Part shown: in pieces, positions 61,640 through 64,000 of the stretch | Numbering within the stretch: position 1 is the first letter of the stretch | Layout of the letters: every line of letters starts with the position of its first letter | Made by a program: the position numbers and the translations under genes | Source: Mytilus galloprovincialis | Taxonomy: Eukaryota; Mollusca; Bivalvia; Mytilida; Mytilidae | Assembly: GCF_965363235.1 (NCBI RefSeq) | Contig: NC_134839.1 | Location: 97,297,743 to 97,361,742, forward strand | DNA length: 64,000 nt | Direction of reading: 5' to 3' | Notes under the pieces: model-generated | The model's input: the letters and a program-made list of their open reading frames with translations, nothing else | Told to the model about the DNA's origin: nothing | Databases searched by the model: none

Positions 61640-62965
61640 TCATTTTTATATGACCGCAAAAATTGTAATTTTTTGGTCGTATATTGCTATCACGTTGGCG
61701 TCGTCGTCGTCCGAATACTTTTAGTTTTCGCACTCTAACTTTAGTAAAAGTGAATAGAAATCAATGAAATTTTAACACAAGGTTTATGACCACAAAAGGA
61801 AGCTTGGGATTGATTTTGGGAGTTTTGGTCCCAACATTTTAGGAATTAGGAGCCAAAAAGGGCCCAAATAAGCATTTTCTTGGTTTTCGCACTATAACTT
61901 TAGTTTAAGTGAATAGAAATCTATGAAATTTTGACACAAGGTTTATGACCACAAAAGGAATGTTGGGATTGATTTTGGGAGTTTTGGTTCCAACAGTTTA
62001 GGAATTAAGGGCCAAAAAAGGGCCCAAATAAGCATTATTCTTGGTTTTCGCACAATAACTTTAGTATAAGTAAATAGAAATATATGAAATTTAAACACAA
62101 GGTTTATGACCATAAAAGGAAGGTTGGGTTTGATTTTGGGAGTTTTGGTCCTAACAGTTTAGGAATAAGGGGCCCAAAGGGTCCAAAATTGAACTTTGTG
62201 TGATTTCATCAAAAATTGAATAATTGGGGTTCTTTGATATGCTGAATCTAACTATGTATGTAGATTCTTAATTTTTGGTCCCGTTTTCAAATAGGTCTAC
62301 ATTAAGGTCCAAAGGGTCCAAAATTAAACTTAGTTTGATTTTAACAAAAATTGAATCCTTGGGGTTCTTTGATAAGCTGAATTTAAAAATGTACTTAGAT
62401 TTTTAATTATTGGCCTTGTTTTTAAGTTGGTCCAAATCGGGGTCCAAAATTAAACTTTGTTTGATTTCATCAAAAATTGAATAAATGGGTTCTTTGATAT
62501 GCCAAATCTAACTGTGTATGTAGATTCTTAATTTTTGGTCCAGTTTTCAAATTGGTCTACATTAAGGTCCAAAGGGTCCAAAATTAAACTAAGTTTGATT
62601 TTAACAAAAATTAAATTCTTGGGCTTATTTGATATGCTTTATCTAAACATGTACTTTGATTTTTAATTATGAGCCCAGTTTTCATGTTGGTCCAAATCAG
62701 GATTCCATATCAAGTATTGTGCAATAGCAAGAAATTTTCAATTGCACAGTATTGCACAATAGCAAGAAATATCTAATTGCACAATATTGTGCAATAGCAA
62801 TTAATTTTCAATTGGAGTTATCTTTCTTTGTATAGAATAGTAGTTGATAATATATGTTGGAAATTTGCCAGACATGACTATGATGTCATTTTCTATTTTT
62901 ATTTGCCAATAACTTTATGTAAATAACTTCATTGGAAATTTGCCAATATAAAATGTTGCTGATGA
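61640..62965 (+). repeat. Composite tandem repeat, copy 1
   Basis: Opens with a hairpin (TATGACCGCAAAAA ... TTTTTTGGTCGTATA, 61648-61684), then TCACGTTGGCGTCGTCGTCG, three ~160-bp units starting GTTTTCGCAC (61724, 61883, 62044), four ~125-bp units around GGTCCAAAATTAAACTT (62180-62700), and a short run of ~37-bp units containing TATTGTGCAATAGCAAG (62717-62815). Non-coding. I recall this arrangement as widespread in bivalves. Confidence 0.88.
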
Positions 62966-64000
62966 AGCTTTTTATACGACCGCAAAATTTGAAAAAATTT
63001 TCGTCGTATATTGCTATCACGTTGGCGTCGTCTGCGTCGTCGTCCGAATACTTTTAGTTTTCGCACTCTAACTTTAGTAAAAGTGAATAGAAATCTATGA
63101 AATTTTAACACAAGGTTTATGACCACAAAAGGAAGGTTGGGATTGATTTTGGGAGTTTTAGTCCCAACATTTTAGGAATTAGGGGCCAAAAAGGGCCCAA
63201 ATAAGCATTTTCTTGGTTTTCGCACTATAACTTTAGTTTAAGTAAATAGAAATCTATGAAATTTTGACATAAGGTTTATGACCACAAAAGAAAGGTTGGG
63301 ATTGATTTTGGGAGTTTTGGTTCCAACAGTTTAGGAATTAGGGGCCAAAAAAGGGCCCAAATAAGCATTATTCTTGGTTTTCGCACAATAACTTTAGTTT
63401 AAGTAAATAGAAATCAATGAAATTTAAACACAATGTTTATGACCACAAAAGGAAGGTTGGTATTGATTTTGGGAGTTTAGGTCCCAACAGTTTAGGAATT
63501 AGGGGCCAAAAAGGGACCCAAATAAGCATTTTTTTTTGGTTTTCGCACCATAACTTTAGTATAAGTAAATAGAAATCTATGAAATTTAAACACAAGGTTT
63601 ATGACCATAAAAGGAAGGTTGGTATTGATTTTGGGAGTTTTGGTCCCAACAGTTTAGGAATAAAGGGCCCAAAGGGTCCAGATTTAAACTTTGTTTGATT
63701 TTATCAAAAATTGAATAATTGGGGTTCTTTGATATGCCGAATCTAACTGTGTATGTAGATTCTTAATTTTTGGTCCCGTTTTCAAATTGGTCTACATTAA
63801 GGTCCAAAGGGTCCAAAATTAAACTTAGTTTGATTTTAACAAAAATTGAATCCTTGGGGTTCTTTGATATGCTGAATCTAAAAATGTACTTAGATTTTTT
63901 ATTATTGGCCCAGTTTTCAAGTTGGTCCAAATCGGGGTCCAAAATTAAACTTTGTTTGATTTCATCAAAAATTGAATAATTGGGGTTCTTTGATATGCCA
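62966..64000 (+). repeat. Composite tandem repeat, copy 2, cut by the window end
   Basis: Same order as copy 1: hairpin head (62973-63010), GTCGTC run, four ~160-bp units (63060, 63221, 63379, 63540; one more than copy 1), then the ~125-bp units up to the window edge. The open frame at 63770-63979 is repeat sequence. Confidence 0.88.

Noticed and set aside
63770-63979. 69-codon ORF at the right edge
   Set aside because: Part of the ~125-bp tandem units of the composite repeat.

Overview
The window looks like bivalve mollusc nuclear DNA, most likely a mussel (Mytilidae). It is AT-rich throughout, has no operon-like gene packing, contains one intron-bearing metazoan gene, and is otherwise dominated by interspersed repeats of kinds I recall from Mytilus sequence (from memory; no search was possible).

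One host protein gene can be supported: a seven-exon p23 / PTGES3-type HSP90 co-chaperone on the minus strand (47989-53165). All splice sites are canonical, all reading frames join, and the deduced protein is 181 residues with the acidic C-terminus ending PDLE. Its first intron carries a strong match to a heat-shock element. A small Harbinger-like MITE sits in its intron 4, and a 1.27-kb terminal-inverted-repeat element lies about 0.46 kb upstream of its start codon.

Everything else is mobile or repetitive DNA. For reference I use these family letters. Family A: ~680-bp interspersed repeat ending GTTGCCTTTATTT, at 19.6-20.4, 24.3-24.9, 27.8-28.4, 33.5, 38.9-39.2, 40.0-40.7 and 45.3-46.0 kb. 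Family B: repeat beginning AGATGTGGTATGATTGCC, at 13.8-14.1 and 57.6-57.9 kb, with reverse fragments at 18.3, 19.4 and 49.1 kb. Family C: short repeat whose 3' tail matches the Penelope-like 3' region, at 5.4, 9.3 and 35.5 kb plus fragments. Family F: ~355-bp monomer, tandem at 42.4-43.4 kb, fragments elsewhere. A Penelope-like retroelement with permuted order (GIY-YIG nuclease before reverse transcriptase, the Naiad arrangement) occupies 26.95-30.93 kb with a family A copy nested in it. A second, more decayed copy lies on the minus strand at 34.9-35.9 kb, and a 3'-end fragment at 58.9 kb. Non-autonomous DNA elements with inverted repeats lie at 5.1, 7.2-9.0, 15.5-16.0, 19.7-20.2, 49.8, 53.6-54.9 and 59.2 kb. 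A 21-copy 52-bp minisatellite (55.7-56.8 kb) reads open in all three forward frames. The right end (61.6-64.0 kb) holds two head-to-tail copies of a composite tandem repeat.

Layout: 0-5 kb mostly featureless; 5-10 kb small repeats and a 1.8-kb long-inverted-repeat element carrying a short ORF; 10-19.6 kb a microsatellite, a MITE and repeat fragments; 19.6-46 kb layered family A/C/F copies and two Penelope-like copies; 46-53.2 kb the p23 gene and its 3' flank; 53.6-64 kb inverted-repeat elements, the minisatellite and the composite repeat. Most open frames in the window are chance frames or lie in repeats.
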